A DNA stretch of 64,000 nt from Anastatus disparis (lineage: Eukaryota; Arthropoda; Insecta; Hymenoptera; Eupelmidae). The translations under genes were made by a program, and so were the position numbers. The stretch is from assembly GCA_017163975.1 (NCBI GenBank), contig JAFFSR010000279.1, positions 993,001 through 1,057,000 on the forward strand. The letters are read 5' to 3'. How positions within the stretch are numbered: position 1 is the stretch's first letter; the number at the start of each line of letters is the position of its first letter. Below, one piece after another: positions 1-12,275 of this stretch. Under the pieces are notes generated by a model, which did not search any database, was not told where the DNA came from, and worked only from the letters and a program-made list of their open reading frames with translations.

Positions 1-313
1 ATGATGCGTTGTATGCATTTACTTGTCAAAAATGCATTTATATCAAAAAATCATAAGAACAAAACTTATTTTATTTGTTTAGATATTTTCAATGATAGGC
101 CCAAAATTTGGGCCCAATAGATTCTCAGGTCCGATCAGGCCCAAACCACAGTTTTTCATAAGAAATACTATAAATTCCATGAAAAGTAAGTTTCACATGA
201 CTTGAAGCTTTCCTGGTGGTGGTTCCAAAATTGGGTCTGATATAAATATTGAGTCCTATAAGGTCCAAATGGTGTTTTATATGCAAATTTTGTACCTATT
301 ATCGTAAAACTTG
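1..313 (+). repeat. Left inverted repeat of a piggyBac-like element
   Basis: Bases 1-313 are the reverse complement, with scattered mismatches, of about 2612-2923. The outermost visible bases, ATGATGCGTTG, pair with 2913-2923. The match is already running at base 1, so the true outer end and any TTAA target duplication on this side may lie outside the window. The repeat contains two near-copies of a GGCCCAAA-type motif. Arms of about 310 bp are longer than the short terminal repeats of classical piggyBac. Confidence 0.85.
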
Positions 314-696
314 ACCGGCTCTAGTATTTATCATTATCTTTGGCTAACTTCCAAACATAAATCAAATAACGCCCCAGAAATACATTTTTATGAATTTCAT
401 GAGTAATTCCCTTTACATTGATTAATATTTCTCTTAGAATAGTTGCAAGATTCAAAGATATTATAATTTTTGGATTTTGTAAGATAAGACCTTTTCAATT
501 TGGTTTTATTCGTGACTACACGAATTCCCCCAGAATCAAAATTTATGTTCCTTTCGTAATTGAAGAATTTAGTTCTTTGTCTTGTAATTTTCCTCAAAAA
601 TTCTACAATACTTCAAGAAATTCATAAAAAAATATATGTCAACGTATTTATTCTTACATCTGTAGTACTTTCGATTTCCCACTCGTAATTCGTCGT

Positions 697-2377
697 ATGT
701 ACATTCTGAATATATACACTCACCCTCCTGATACACATATATCTGCTAATGACTTCAAAATGTCGAGGAATATAGGAAGTCGATTTGAAATCACTGAGAA
801 AGAAAATTACAATGAATACGCACTTATTCCTAGTTTTGATGATTCGGGAGAGTCAGATAATGATGAATCAGATGACGAAGATGAACTCGATGAAAATGTA
901 AATGCCTGTACTGTTCAATATTCTTCTCGTTCATACTCTGAAGTATATGACGATTATAACAACACACAAAAAAAATTGGAAAAAGCGCATGAGTATGTTT
1001 GGGAAGACGGAGAGAAGGTGTACAATCATTCTCTTCAGAATGAGATTTTTTTATCCGAATCAGGCAAGAGGAAAATTTTAACTAGTTCTTGTGCAGAGAT
1101 ATTTGAGTTCTTTTTCTCCCTAGAACTGAAAAATTACCTCATAAAGGCTACGACAGAAAGTGGATATGAGTTGTCTCTAACGGATTTGGATACTTTTCTA
1201 GGTATAATCATTTTATCAACATACAACAAGAGACTAGCTCAACGAGTCTATTGGTCAACAGAGCCATTTTTGAGAAGTTATATAGTTTGCAACTCCATGA
1301 GCCGAGACAAATTTGAAAGAATAAAAAAATTTTTGAAATGTTCGCAGTTGGAAGACCAAAATGAGTCGGATAGAGTTTGGCGTGTTTGAGCAATATCAGG
1401 AATATTTAACAAAAATATCAAGAAGTTTGGTTATTTCTGCACAGCGTTTTCCATCGATGAAATGATGGTAAAGTATTTTGGTAGATGTGCATTAAAACAG
1501 TTTATAAGGAGAAAGCCAACTCGATTTGGTATAAAGCTTTGGGCTCTATGTAGCAGTTTTAGATGCCTCTTTCATTTTGACATCTACTGCGAAAAAAATG
1601 AAATCATTGATAGATTAGCAAATTGTGCTTTAGGTAGCAGAGTAATTATGCAAACTGGAACATATGTTGAAATCTGTATTTCCTCGTAAACTACAGCTGA
1701 ATCATATTTATTTCGACAATCTTTTCTGTAGGCAAGATTTGCTGGTTCACCTAAAGAAAGTTGGGCTTCAAGCCACAGGGACAGTTAGAGAAAATCGGTT
1801 AAACGTAAAAAATGTCTTGGACAAAAAAGCTCCTAAAGAGACTTATGTTATATAACATGATCAAAGTAGTGGAATGAATTTTATTACTGTACAAGATTCA
1901 AAGCCTGTTTCAATTCTGTCCACTGCAGCTGGTGTCAATCCTCTTGGTACTGTACAAAGATACAGTAGCACCGATAAACAAAAGAAAGAACTCAGATTTC
2001 CAAATGCTTTTAAAATTTACAACCAATTCATGGGCGGGGTTGACATCCACGATCAGTACTGTAATAAAGTTTTACCCATTTCTCGATCTAAAATATGAAC
2101 GTGGAACATTCGGATGCAAATAATCCAAGCATCTATTACAAATGCAACTGTCCTGTGGAACACTGTTCAACCGAATAAAAAACGCGGGATAAAAGAATTC
2201 GCTATGGAAATCAGCAAGTTTTATTTACAGAGAGTTCCATTAGGAAAGCATGAACTTGCAAAAGGAACTAAACGATCATATTTCTCGGAATGCAAAGTAA
2301 GAAGTTCGAAATCTTGCAAGAGATGCTATTATAAATATTTTTGCAAGCCATGTTTCAAAAAGAAGCATTTGCAATAG
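697..2377 (+). pseudogene. Decayed piggyBac-like transposase (DDE_Tnp_1_7 family)
   Basis: The gene survives as four collinear pieces. 697-1389 holds the acidic N-terminus and the start of the catalytic domain (FLGIIILSTYNKR, YWSTEPFLR). After a TGA at 1387-1389 the same frame resumes with SIDEMMVKYFGR and KPTRFGIKLWALC. A frameshift near 1640-1690 leads to YFDNLFCRQDLLVHLKK and ATGTVRENRL. After a TAA near 1853 the frame gives NQFMGGVDIHDQY. 2114-2377 ends with a cysteine-rich tail (CKRCYYKYFCKPCF), the usual C-terminal zinc finger. The aspartates expected of the family are in SIDEMM, YFDNLF and MGGVDIHD. Stops and the shift make the copy non-functional. An A-rich tract (2440-2511) follows. 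The family assignment is firm; the exact start is not, with 697 or the internal ATG near 760 both possible. Confidence 0.88.
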
Positions 2378-2611
2378 ACCTCCAAAAATTAAAAAACGAA
2401 TATATAGAATCTAAAATAACTATAAAACTTAAAACATACAAAGAAAACAAAAAAAAAAAAACGAAAAAAAAGCAAAAAACAAAAAAAAAAAAACAAAAAC
2501 CAAAAAAAGACAATGAAGGTTTTCAACGAATGCTCACCTCCACGTGGTGAAAACCGGGCAACGTCGCATTCAGTAACGGCTAAGAGTATTCAAAAAATCA
2601 TTTGAAGAGTT

Positions 2612-2923
2612 AAGTTTTAGGGTAACAGGGATAAAATTCGCATATAAAACACCATTTGGACCTTATAGGACTCAATATTTATATCAGACCCAATTTCGGG
2701 ACTACCACCAGGAAAGCTTCGAGTCATGTGAAACTTACTTTTCATGGAATTTATAGTATATCTTATGAAAAACTGTGATTTGGGCCTCATCGGACCTGAA
2801 AATCTATCGGGCCCAAATTTTGGGTCTATCATTGAAAATATCTAAAAAAATAAAATAAGTTTTGTTCTTATGATTTTTTGATATAAATGCATTTTTGACA
2901 AGTAAATGCATACAACGCATCAT
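2612..2923 (-). repeat. Right inverted repeat of the piggyBac-like element
   Basis: This is the reverse complement of 1-313. Together the arms bracket the transposase remnant in a unit of at least 2.9 kb. No TTAA stands directly beside 2923, so the element may extend further or the outer end may be eroded. Confidence 0.85.
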
Positions 2924-3222
2924 GCGAATGACGTCACATATAAATAACCGCCATACTTATTTATTGAGACCGAAACAAATTCTAAAACCACTTATATCTC
3001 AAGAACAACTATCGATGACCACAACAGGATAGTTTGAAGCATGATTTTATAATTTTATCGAAGTGAAAAAATGCAGGGAATAAATGCAGATTTCAAAAAG
3101 AAATTGTCTACTAAAATTTGCATTTTTTGTTGAAAAACATTAAAAAACTGATGTTTAAATTGTCTTCTGCTTCAATCTGACCTCGGATTCGGAAAGAGCG
3201 AACCCGAAAACATTAGATAAGA
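2924..3222. other. No gene or repeat recognised
   Basis: AT-rich unique-looking sequence between the piggyBac-like element and the SINE. No reading frame or structural repeat was noticed. Confidence 0.5.
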
Positions 3223-3232
3223 TGCTTTCCAA

Positions 3233-3236
<4 letters not shown>

Positions 3237-3281
<45 letters not shown>

Positions 3282-3620
3282 TTAATATATAAAGGATATT
3301 GTCCTCTATATGATTAACCTTTTATATATGATGTAGTCGAGGAAGTCCCCCGCCCGGCATCTGTTTAACACATTACATCAGGCTGGGACTGTCAGACCCA
3401 CCATACCGAAAACTTTGACTACCGATGGATGGTCAGCCACTTTTGTAACCAACAATCAACCGATACCCAATGAGGTCGGATTTTTTAAAGAGTCGCGATA
3501 TAAATGGCACATACATTTATTTTCTTTCGAAAAAAAAGTTAGAGGTACCTGGCCAGGATTCGAACCCATGCCCTCCGCGTTGAAGGCAAGAGCTCTATCC
3601 ATTACGCCACCGCGCTCTGC
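3237..3620 (-). mobile_element. tRNA-derived SINE, family 1, copy a
   Basis: Read on the minus strand, the element starts with a tRNA-like head: an A box like TGGCGTAATGG and a B box GGTTCGAATCC. A body of about 270 bp follows, then a poly(A) tail seen as the long T run at 3237-3275. It is flanked by a 14-bp target duplication, TGCTTTCCAACAAT, at 3223-3236 and 3621-3634. This structure is the signature of LINE-assisted retroposition. Further copies lie at 19477-19824 and 23585-24003. The head most resembles an arginine-type tRNA backbone, but the anticodon is degenerate. No protein is encoded. Confidence 0.9.
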
Positions 3621-3634
3621 TGCTTTCCAACAAT

Positions 3635-3986
3635 AATAGATTAATTTTTTGATATAAAATATTAGGACAAACTTAGCGACGAATTTTGGTCAAGTCAGGC
3701 ATTAAAGGGTTAAAAATTGACGGAGCTTTGGCTATTTGAAAATTGAGGGTCATTTTCAATTTTTTAATTTTCATTTTTACACCGAACACTAAATACGCTG
3801 TAGCAACGAAAAAACATATTTTTGAGCGTTCTATGAGGTAAATTTTATCTTCATATACATATTGGAAGGTATTTTTATTACTTAGAAGAGAAAAAAAAGT
3901 TCTATCAGTGACGACCTGCATGAATCTCAATGGAATCAGTCCTATAATATTCTTTTGGATGAACATATTGAGTTGCATAAGGGCTT
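3635..3986. other. No gene recognised
   Basis: A 101-codon minus-strand frame (3673-3978) has no recognisable motif and no support from neighbours. I do not call it a gene. Confidence 0.5.
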
Positions 3987-4200
3987 GAGAGTCGGCCGTA
4001 TAGCTCTTTCCTCGTCTAATCTAAATTTTTGTTACAATTAATAAATTAAATATGTATATAAATGTAGGGGCTGAGCGCTGTAGAACAAAAATACGAGCAA
4101 AGGATTCTGTTCCATGAAAAAATATAAAATTTTTATTATTTTCCGAGTATAGTCTGAAACAGAAAAAATGAAGTCAAGTTCAACTGTTTTTAATAAATTA
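3987..4200 (+). repeat. Single arm of the TTAA foldback family D
   Basis: The stretch from GGCCGTATAGCTC through GTCTGAAACAG matches, with divergence, the left arm of the complete palindromes at 22304-22682 and 43671-44042. The TTAA expected at the outer edge reads TTGA here, and the second arm is missing. It is a truncated, old copy. Confidence 0.65.
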
Positions 4201-4714
4201 TAAGAATTAATTACAATATAGAATCAATACAAATTTTAATTAAACTTGTCTCCAGATTCCAAATGTTATAATTATCAGGAATGATAAGGTGAGTTCATTT
4301 ACAAGATTTACGTGTATCTGCGCTCATTTCGTAGATACTGATCGTAATGAAACTCATGGCATCTCATTTCAAAGTTCTTTCTTTTAGCTTTGAAATAAGA
4401 TGTTACACGTCTAAAAATATTGATTTAGTGAGCCACAACAATCGTAGGCGTTTAAGGTGTCCGTATTAGGTACAGTTGTTTTAACTTAAATCCACCCTAT
4501 TTTGAAAAAATATTTGCATCAATATTCATAATTTCTCAAGGTATCCCAAGTTTAAAAACAAAACATTAAAATCGGTCCATTACTTACGGAGATACGGTTA
4601 ATTTTATTGGAACGGAATCTTTTGTTAACTTTCTTCACACGTAAATATAAGCATCCGCACCACGACCCCCTGCTTGACATTATTATTTGTATGTTATTAT
4701 TATTTTAGTTTTAC
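4201..4714. other. No gene recognised
   Basis: AT-rich sequence with no reading frame of note, lying between the foldback arm and the large inverted-repeat structure. Confidence 0.45.
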
Positions 4715-4955
4715 TAATAAAGAGTCGCACTTTTAAAAATCTAATCATTAGTTTAGGCGCCAGATAGGTAACAGTGGCCTCTTTAATTTAGATTAACCCA
4801 CTAAGGTTTTTTTAATGTATTTTGACCTCCTGAACATGAAAATCGATGGTGGATTCCGATCTGGATGTCGAATAAATTGTTATAAACAATTTAATTGTTT
4901 ATAACGCTATAACATTTAAACAAAAAGAGATATATCTTTTAAAAAAAGTATTTTA
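4715..4955 (+). repeat. Left inverted repeat of a foldback-like composite element
   Basis: Reverse-complement match to about 12036-12275. Shared blocks include GGCGCCAGATAGGT, CAGTGGCCTCTTTAA and AATCGATGGTGGA. Its inner end runs straight into the 349-bp tandem array, and the tandem unit begins with the same ATTGTTTATAACGCTA block that lies inside this repeat. Terminal repeat and array are therefore one family, as in foldback-type elements whose ends contain tandem units. Confidence 0.7.
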
Positions 4956-5890
4956 AAAAAGGTAAATCTTTTAAAATACTTTTTTTTGCGGCTTTTTAAA
5001 ACAAATACACTTGATTCTTAATCATGTTATTTTGATAATTACAACTTGAGATATTATTAATTTATTGCAAACTGACGAGATAAACTCGTCGAGCTTGATG
5101 AAATTCGACTATATCTCAGGTTCTATCAAACATTTTTGATCGTTTGAGGTCTCATTTTAAAGGTAAAAGTATTTCTTATAAAACTACACTACTTGAAGCA
5201 ATTTATAAACATCTATAAGCAAAGGGAGACTGATCAAAATGAGAATTAAAGCACTTTTTTTGCTATTTCAATTGTTTATAACGCTAAAACGTTTAAATAA
5301 AAAGAGATACAAAAATCTTGTAAAATACTTTTTCTTTTGACTTCTTAAAACAAATACACTTGATTTTGAATCATGCTATTTCGATAATTACAACTTGAGA
5401 TATTGTTAATTTATTGCAAACTGACGAGATAAACTCGTCGAGCTTGATGAAATTCGACTATATCTCAGGTTCTATCAAACATTTTTGATCGTTTAAGGTC
5501 TCATTTTAAAGGTAAAAGTATTTCTCATAAAACTATACTACTTGAAGCAATTTATAAACATCTATAAGCAAAGGGAGACTGATCAAAATGAGAATTAAAG
5601 CACTTTTTTTGCTATTTCAATTGTTTATAACGCTAAAACGTTTAAATAAAAAGAGATACAAAAATCTTGTAAAATACTTTTTCTTTTGACTTTTTAAAAC
5701 AAATACACTTGATTTTGAATCATGCTATTTCGATAATTACAACTTGAGATATTGTTAATTTATTGCAAATTGACGAGATAAATTCGTCGAGCTTGATGAA
5801 ATTCGACTACATCTCGGGTTTTATAAAACATTTTCAATCGATTTAGGTTTCATTCTTTAGAGGTAAAAATATTTCTTATAAAAGTATACC
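4894..5890 (+). repeat. Tandem array, 349-bp unit, about 2.8 copies
   Basis: Units start at 4894 (377 bp, diverged), 5271 (349 bp) and 5620 (partial). The second and third are almost identical over long stretches, for example ATTACAACTTGAGATATT and AAGCAAAGGGAGACTGATC. Each unit carries a small hairpin, GACGAGATAAACTCGTC. The high identity between neighbours points to recent unequal exchange. Confidence 0.85.
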
Positions 5891-5903
5891 ACTATAGTAG
5901 TAA

Positions 5904-6420
5904 CCCTAACAGCACGAAACGTTTTAAAAACGTTTTCTGGTAAACTCGTATACGTTTGTAAATTTCGACAAAAATACGTATTTAAAACGTAAAATATGTC
6001 CGCATATTTTAGATTCTCAAGAGTAATATAACGTTTATGGAACTTCTAAGAAACGTTTAGGAAACGTTTTCTTAGTGAAAACTTACGTTGGCTTATATGT
6101 CCAAACATTTCTAAAACGTTTTTTAAACGTTTTATTTTATCATTTTAAAAAATTATTATATAGAGAAAAAAAATTATACCAAATAAAACGTTTTATAAAC
6201 GTTAAGGAAAAGTTTGGATATTTGAGCTTGCGTAAATTTTCATCGAGAAAACGTTTTCTAAACGTTTCTTGAACGTTCCATAAACGTTACATTACTCTTG
6301 AGAATCTAAAATATGCGGGCATATTTCACGTTTTAAAAACGTTTTAATACGTATTTTTGTCGAAATTTACAAACGTATATAAGTTTACCAGGTTTTTAAA
6401 ACGTTTTTGTGTTGTCAGGG
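5904..6420. mobile_element. Family A foldback MITE, copy 1
   Basis: This 517-bp palindromic element starts CCCTAACAGCACGAAACG and ends with the inverse (TGTTGTCAGGG). Both arms are studded with the palindrome AACGTT in an AAAACGTTTT-like context, about fifteen times. The flanking dinucleotides are AA on both sides, consistent with a 2-bp target duplication. A second copy at 7631-8185 has the same ends and motif. No coding capacity is seen. Confidence 0.85.
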
Positions 6421-6990
6421 AAGTACTCTAACACATATGCATACTGACATGTATTGTTACTATACAAAATCTAACCATGAATATATTAAGAAACAAATAT
6501 AAAAAATTTAATATACATAACCTACTCTTTTAATTTTTTTAAATATTTTTAATTTTATAATTTGTTAGTGTAAAATTTTAAAATTATAAAATATCTTATA
6601 CATTGATCAAGCAAATCAATTTTATAAAATGCTTGTACATGGTAGTTCATTTTTTTTCAAAGAAAGTTCAAAACTTTTTATAAAAATTATAATATTTTAT
6701 ATGATGGAATTTTATCTTGAAACTAAATGTTTTAATTTTTGTACAATGTATAAACAAATATTTCATGCTAATTTAAAAACAAGCCTTTACTTGAGTATTT
6801 TCAAATTTAAAATTCGCGCGTTTATAGACGGTTGCTTAAGAAGTGTCTTTTAAATTTTGCAAGTTTTAACTTGTTAACGACTATTTGTGGCTTATCATTA
6901 ACTACTTCCGTTCGCTAGAGTTAACACGCTTGAGCTCGGTATATTTAGTGGTAACTTATGGAGCAAGTTATTCTTGATTCATAATTAAAA
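6421..6990. other. Upstream region of the decayed gene; nothing firm
   Basis: AT-rich sequence. A 74-codon frame at 6629-6853 has no motif and is not called. The stretch may hold the promoter of the downstream decayed gene, but no specific element is evident. Confidence 0.35.
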
Positions 6991-9900
6991 ATGGATAATA
7001 TAATAATTAACTTTGAGCTATGCTTAATTTGTCAAAAAAATATTAATAAGAAAACGTCGAGCACTGATGTTGGTTGTATTCGTATACGGAAAGCTGCATC
7101 CATTCGCAAAGACGAAGTATATTTAAGATTACAAGTACTGGATAAAGACAGTATGTGTTTAATATTATTTATTCATTGCTTTCGACTATCTGTTATTCGT
7201 TGTATTATGTGAAATTTTCGCTACAATAAATTTTTACATATATTCATATGATTTTTAGATAATTTTAAATATCACATAAATAATTGTTATAAAAATTAAA
7301 CTTACGGAAAAACTTTGGAGACAGTAAAAAAACGAATAGTTGAAGAAAACGTTTGTCATTACCAGTCACTTGATGCTGCTTCCGATGATTCGGAAATTAA
7401 TATACGTCAATCGAAAAGATTGAAATTTGAAAATGTATGTTTTATATGTAATTGCAAAAGAAAAAAAGGTGACGAAAAACTATTTACATTGCAAAGTTAT
7501 GATTCCACGAATCGTTTTTATGAAAAAACTTGTAGTATTGAAAACGAAATTCATTTTAAAATTAGACATTTCAGTAGTACCGACGATATACTTGCAGCTA
7601 AATTAAAATATCACAAAAATTGCATGACTTCCCTAACAGCACAAAACGTTTCAAAAACGTTTTAAAAACGTTTTCTGGTAAACTTATATACGTTTATAAA
7701 TTTCGACAAAAATATGTATTTAAAACGTTTTTAAAACGTTAAATATGTCCGCATATTTTAGATTCTCAAGAGTAATGTAACGTTTATGGAACGTTTAAGA
7801 AACGTTTAGAAAACGTTTTCTCGGTGAAAAAATACGTTGGCTTAAATTTCCAAACGTTTCTAAAACGTTTTTTAAACGTTTTATTTTATTATTCTAAAAA
7901 ATTATTATATAGAGAAAAAAATTTTACCAAATAAAACGTTTTTTAAACGTTAAGGAAACGTTTGGATATTTGAGCTTGCGTAAATTTTCATCGAGAAAAC
8001 GTTTTCTAAACGTTTCTTAAACGTTCCATAAACGTTACATTACTCTTGAGAATCTAAAATATGCGGACATATTTTACGTTTTAAAAACGTTTTGAATATG
8101 TATTTTTGTCGAAATTTACAAACGTATATAAGTTTACCGAAAAACGTTTCAAAAACGTTTTTGAAACGTTTTTGTGTTGTTAGGGTTCTCATTTATACAA
8201 AACTCAAAGTAGGCAACCAAAACACGAACAAACTTGTTTCGATACATCATTTGACGAATCTTTACATAATGAAATAGGAAATACTGACAAATTTCAAGAT
8301 GTAGATGAATGTTTATTAAATATTATAAAATTAATTGAGCCGCGATTATACTTAGGAGAAATATTTTCGTTGGATGATGTATCCAAACTTATTTTTTCAA
8401 AATATGGTATTGGAAATGTAAAAAATTCAAAATTAAAATCAGCATTAATTGATTATTTTCAAGATAAAATTTCTTTCATTTAACGAAAACAGAAATTTAA
8501 GTCTGAGATTTTTCATTCATCGAACGTAAAAAATGTTATATTAGATGCATATGAACATTGTTGTATTTCAAAATGTGCTCATACTTTAAAAGAATCTTTA
8601 AAAAATATTGATTTTGGATTGGAAGATAAATTTCGCGATGAAACTGATCTTAAAAATTCATGGGAAACCACGAATATTCCAGAGCCATTCGCATTATTTT
8701 TTTTCAAAATTATTTAATATTGATATTCATATGTTACAAGCTTCAGATGAATATATAAATATTTTTAATGAGTCAGTTGAATCAAATAATGCCAATGAAA
8801 ATTCCAGTCCCTCTAAACATAACTTTAAATATTTAAAAGTTATGAGTATTTTTCAGATAATTTATTCGATTTGCCATCAAGTTGTGAGAATTCCATTACG
8901 TACTTTAATAGGTATAAGTGTTTACACTACTACAAAAAGTAAAAATATCGTGACAGCGTTAAATCGTTTAGGTCTATCAATTTCATATGATGACATTTTG
9001 AAGGTTAGAGCTCAACTTGCTTCTTATAGTGTTAAAAATTGCATCAATAATGCACCGATTCCTAGTCATTTCGATCTCTCTAGTTACGTTACCGTAGCTT
9101 TTGATAATTTTGATTTTGATGAAGCTACCATTTCTGGAAAAATTCCACCCATGATACCGTTATTCTTCTATTTCAAGATCAAACAAAAAATATAATAAAA
9201 AAACCAAATATATCGGAATCTGAAATCGATAAAAGGTTGAGAGCTTTTAACTCGTTATTAGAGTGCCAAAGAATTACAGAATACAACCATTATAAAAAAG
9301 AAATAGTATTACCTGCTACATTTTCATTAGAAAAAGGAGAAAAAACATTATCAATAGAGAGTTTTGAGAATAACCTGAATATCAACGATTTGTTATGGTA
9401 TTTATTAAGAATGAATGTCTCCGTAGATAATCGTACCAAACAAAAAGTAGGTTTCTTTTCAGTACTTCCAGCACCTGTAACTGATCCAAGTACAGTATAT
9501 ACGAGTTTGAATATTTTTAATAATATTTTAAAGCAGTTGAATCAACAGTTCCTGGTAGTTTTTTGTGACGAAGGTGTCTACAAATTAGCCCGCAAAATAC
9601 AGTTTGAGTGTAACACTGAATTCAATAATATTATCTTGGCCCTCGGTGGCTTTCATCTGATAAAAGTAACCTCGACTTGTATCGGAAAATATTTAAAAAG
9701 TAGTGGTGTTAAGCACATTTTTATTGAAACCGATTTATTTGGAGTCAATGTTACCGATCAAATACTTGAAGGAAGTCATTATGCAAGATCCGTTAAGGCA
9801 TTTACATATCTAGCAGATGCCTTACGAAGACTTCAATTAAAAGAATTTTTTACTCAAATGAAACAGAAAGGATATGAAAAACATGAATATTTTGTAGATA

Positions 9901-12045
9901 TGATTATATTATTTAAAGAAAGTCTTCAACAGAAAGATACCGATCTTAAAGAGATGTATAAAAATTTAAAGAAAAGTGGACAAAATTTTCTACAAGAGTT
10001 TAATGAATTCTTACAAAATTCATGTAGACAGTCAGAATTATTCCAATATTGGAATAACGTTTTAATTTTGATTAATTTGTTATTTGATTTAATACGAGCC
10101 GATCGCTCAGGTGATTGGAGTTTACATTTAAATACCATAGAAAAACTCCAACCAATTTTTCATGTGATGGACCGTATAAATTATTCCAGATGAAATGCTG
10201 TGTATCTTGCAGATATGCGTTCATTACCAGAGAAAGCTCCAGAAGTTTTTGAGCAATTTAATAAAAGTCGTTTTACAGTGAAAAGGGCGGAAGTAGCTTT
10301 TACGTCAGTTGCCACAGATTAAGCTTTAGAGCAAACAATCAACAGAACGTCGAAAAGTTCTGCTGGTGTGATTGGTTCTACACGAAAAAAAGAGTTTGTT
10401 GCTGTCTGGAACTTGACTTACCACGAGTTATTAGATATTAACAACTTTTTCAAAGACATTATACATTTTATTAATAACGATGAAGATCTGGAGGTACATC
10501 ATGATTTTTCAGAAACATCAACCATTAACTCAGAAACTGCTGTTCGAAAAATTCTGTCCTATTTACAATCTAATAACACCAATTCTTTTCGTCAAAATAA
10601 AGAGCCACTTAAAAATCTAATAACTCAAGAAATTGTACACGAGTCTACAAGTAAATATATTTTGAATATATTTGAAAATGGAATAAAATAATATGATAAT
10701 TTTATAAATGAGCGAATCGTAAATAAAAGCAAGCTACTCTCATCAACAATTACTAAACATAATTTGCCAAATTTTAAAACTATTCCAACTGTAAAAGAAT
10801 CCTTAAAAAAAAATTCTAATTGCAGTAAGTCAAACACAACGTGTCATATCTCTTGCAGTTGAACGAAACTATTAATTAAAACTCTTATTCACATGTGAGT
10901 TAACGAACAAAAATAAATTATTCGATGAAGATGGTTTAATAAAAAAGGAAACTGATAAAAGTATTTTTATTAGGAAATCAGAATGTGCAGATTTTAATTC
11001 AACGCAAGCTCATACAGTAGACGTCGATACTTGTGTGGTCATTGATTTCATGTTAGTTATGAGAAAAATCACCTGGAAAAATTGTACAACATTAGGAGAT
11101 TTGGCTGATAAATTTTGAAATTATATTATGCATTTAACCACATTTCATAAAACTACACGAATTGACTTCGTATTCGATTCATATTTTGAAAAGTCAATAA
11201 AAACGACAGAGCATGAGAGGAGGTCAAAATCGCAAAATTCAATAAATTACAAAATTATAAACGAGAAAACAAAATTACCTACTCAAATGCATACTTTCTG
11301 GGGATCATCAAGCAATAAAATCTTATTGCAAATTTTCTTGCGTAATTATATTAATGAAAATCAAAATTTTCAATCATTTCATCTCGTATTAAGCAAAATT
11401 AATGATGATTTAAGTATTTCATTTGATTGATTTCATTCTACAAAGAAATGGCATTGAAGAGACGGATGTAAAAATAATAATACATTTATATCATGCTGTA
11501 AAGAAAGGGTTTACGAATACGTTAGTAATATCATCCGATACTGATGTCATTCTGTTACTGCTATATTTTTTAAGTACTTCAAAAACTATGGTTTGCAGGT
11601 ATTAAGAATAATAAAAAATATAAAAAAGTTTTTGTGTTACCTAATTAAATATTTTAACGCGTTTAATATTTTTTCTGACTATGTGGGTTCATGCAGGTGT
11701 AGGTAATACCGTGAGAAATATTCCAATCCACCATTTATTTGCATTGCATGGAGATCAACTATGCGAAGTTCTACCAGCTCTCCATCATCTTACTGGTGCA
11801 GATTACACCAGTAAAGTTGGTTCCAAGGGAAAAGCTTTAAAAATGAATCCAGAAAAACATTTGAGAAATTTTGGTGAAGGTAAATATTTAATTTTAGATT
11901 ATTTATTATTTTTTTTAAATTTTATATTGGTATATGATTTAACTTTTTCATAGATTCCTCAGAATTGGCTGTGCTTGATGGTATTAGATCAGCCGAAGAA
12001 TTTTTAGTTCTAGTCATAAATGATAAAGCAAAAAAAGTATGTCGT
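6991..12045 (+). pseudogene. Decayed multi-exon gene of an uncharacterised repetitive protein family
   Basis: Collinear pieces read as one protein. Exon 1 is 6991-7150 (ELCLICQ), with donor GTATGT at 7151 and acceptor at 7257-7258. From 7259 the frame gives DNNFKYHINNCY, a TAA, then a cysteine/histidine block (CFICNCKRKKG, KYHKNC). Family A MITE copy 2 splits the frame at 7630. Beyond it come 8188-8480, 8608-9195 (FDNFDFDEATISGK) and 9237-10193 (DPSTVYTSLN, VVFCDEGVYKLAR, FGVNVTDQ, HYARSVKAF). Then 10368-10691 and 11423-11605 (VISSDTDVILLLLYF), and 11681 onward (WVHAGVGNTVRNIPIH, HHLTGADYTSKVGSKGKAL). A clean GT-AG intron lies at 11880-11953. From memory the blocks match a repeated, uncharacterised family in insects and cnidarians. 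The DTDV segment resembles PIN/FEN-type nucleases, which is inference. Several stops and shifts disable it. Confidence 0.7.
7631..8185. mobile_element. Family A foldback MITE, copy 2
   Basis: A 555-bp palindrome from CCCTAACAGCACAAAACG to TGTGTTGTTAGGG. It is inserted in a reading frame: removing it and one TT restores a continuous codon series (MTS then HLYKTQ) across 7621-7630 and 8186 onward. The target duplication is therefore TT, two bases. The arms are filled with AACGTT palindromes as in copy 1. Confidence 0.88.
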
Positions 12046-12275
12046 AAGATTTTTGTATCTCTTTTTGTTTAAACGTTATAGCGTTATAAACAATTTAATT
12101 GTTTATAACAATTTATTCGACATCCGGATCGAAATCTACCATCGATTTTCGTATTCAGGAGGTCAAAATACATTAAAAAAACCTTGGTAGGTCAATCTAA
12201 ATTAAAGAGGCCACTGTGACCTATCTGGCGCCTAGACTACATGGATTTTTAAAATATAAGTCTTTAACTAACAAA
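12036..12275 (-). repeat. Right inverted repeat of the foldback-like composite element
   Basis: Inverse of 4715-4955. Its inner edge also contains the first bases of the 349-bp tandem unit (CAAAAATCTT context next to the GTATCTCTTTTTG block). The decayed gene stops abruptly where this repeat begins, so its C-terminus is missing or was replaced. The two repeats enclose about 7.1 kb. Confidence 0.7.

Noticed and set aside
3415..3636. 73-codon plus-strand frame
   Set aside because: It lies wholly in SINE family 1 read backwards.
5050..5480. Possible hammerhead ribozyme in the 349-bp satellite (CTGACGAG followed by a hairpin)
   Set aside because: The required GAAA after stem II and a matching cleavage triplet were not found in the right positions on either strand.
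6075..6272. 65-codon frame, and 8092-8277
   Set aside because: Both lie largely in family A MITE arms built from AACGTT motifs.
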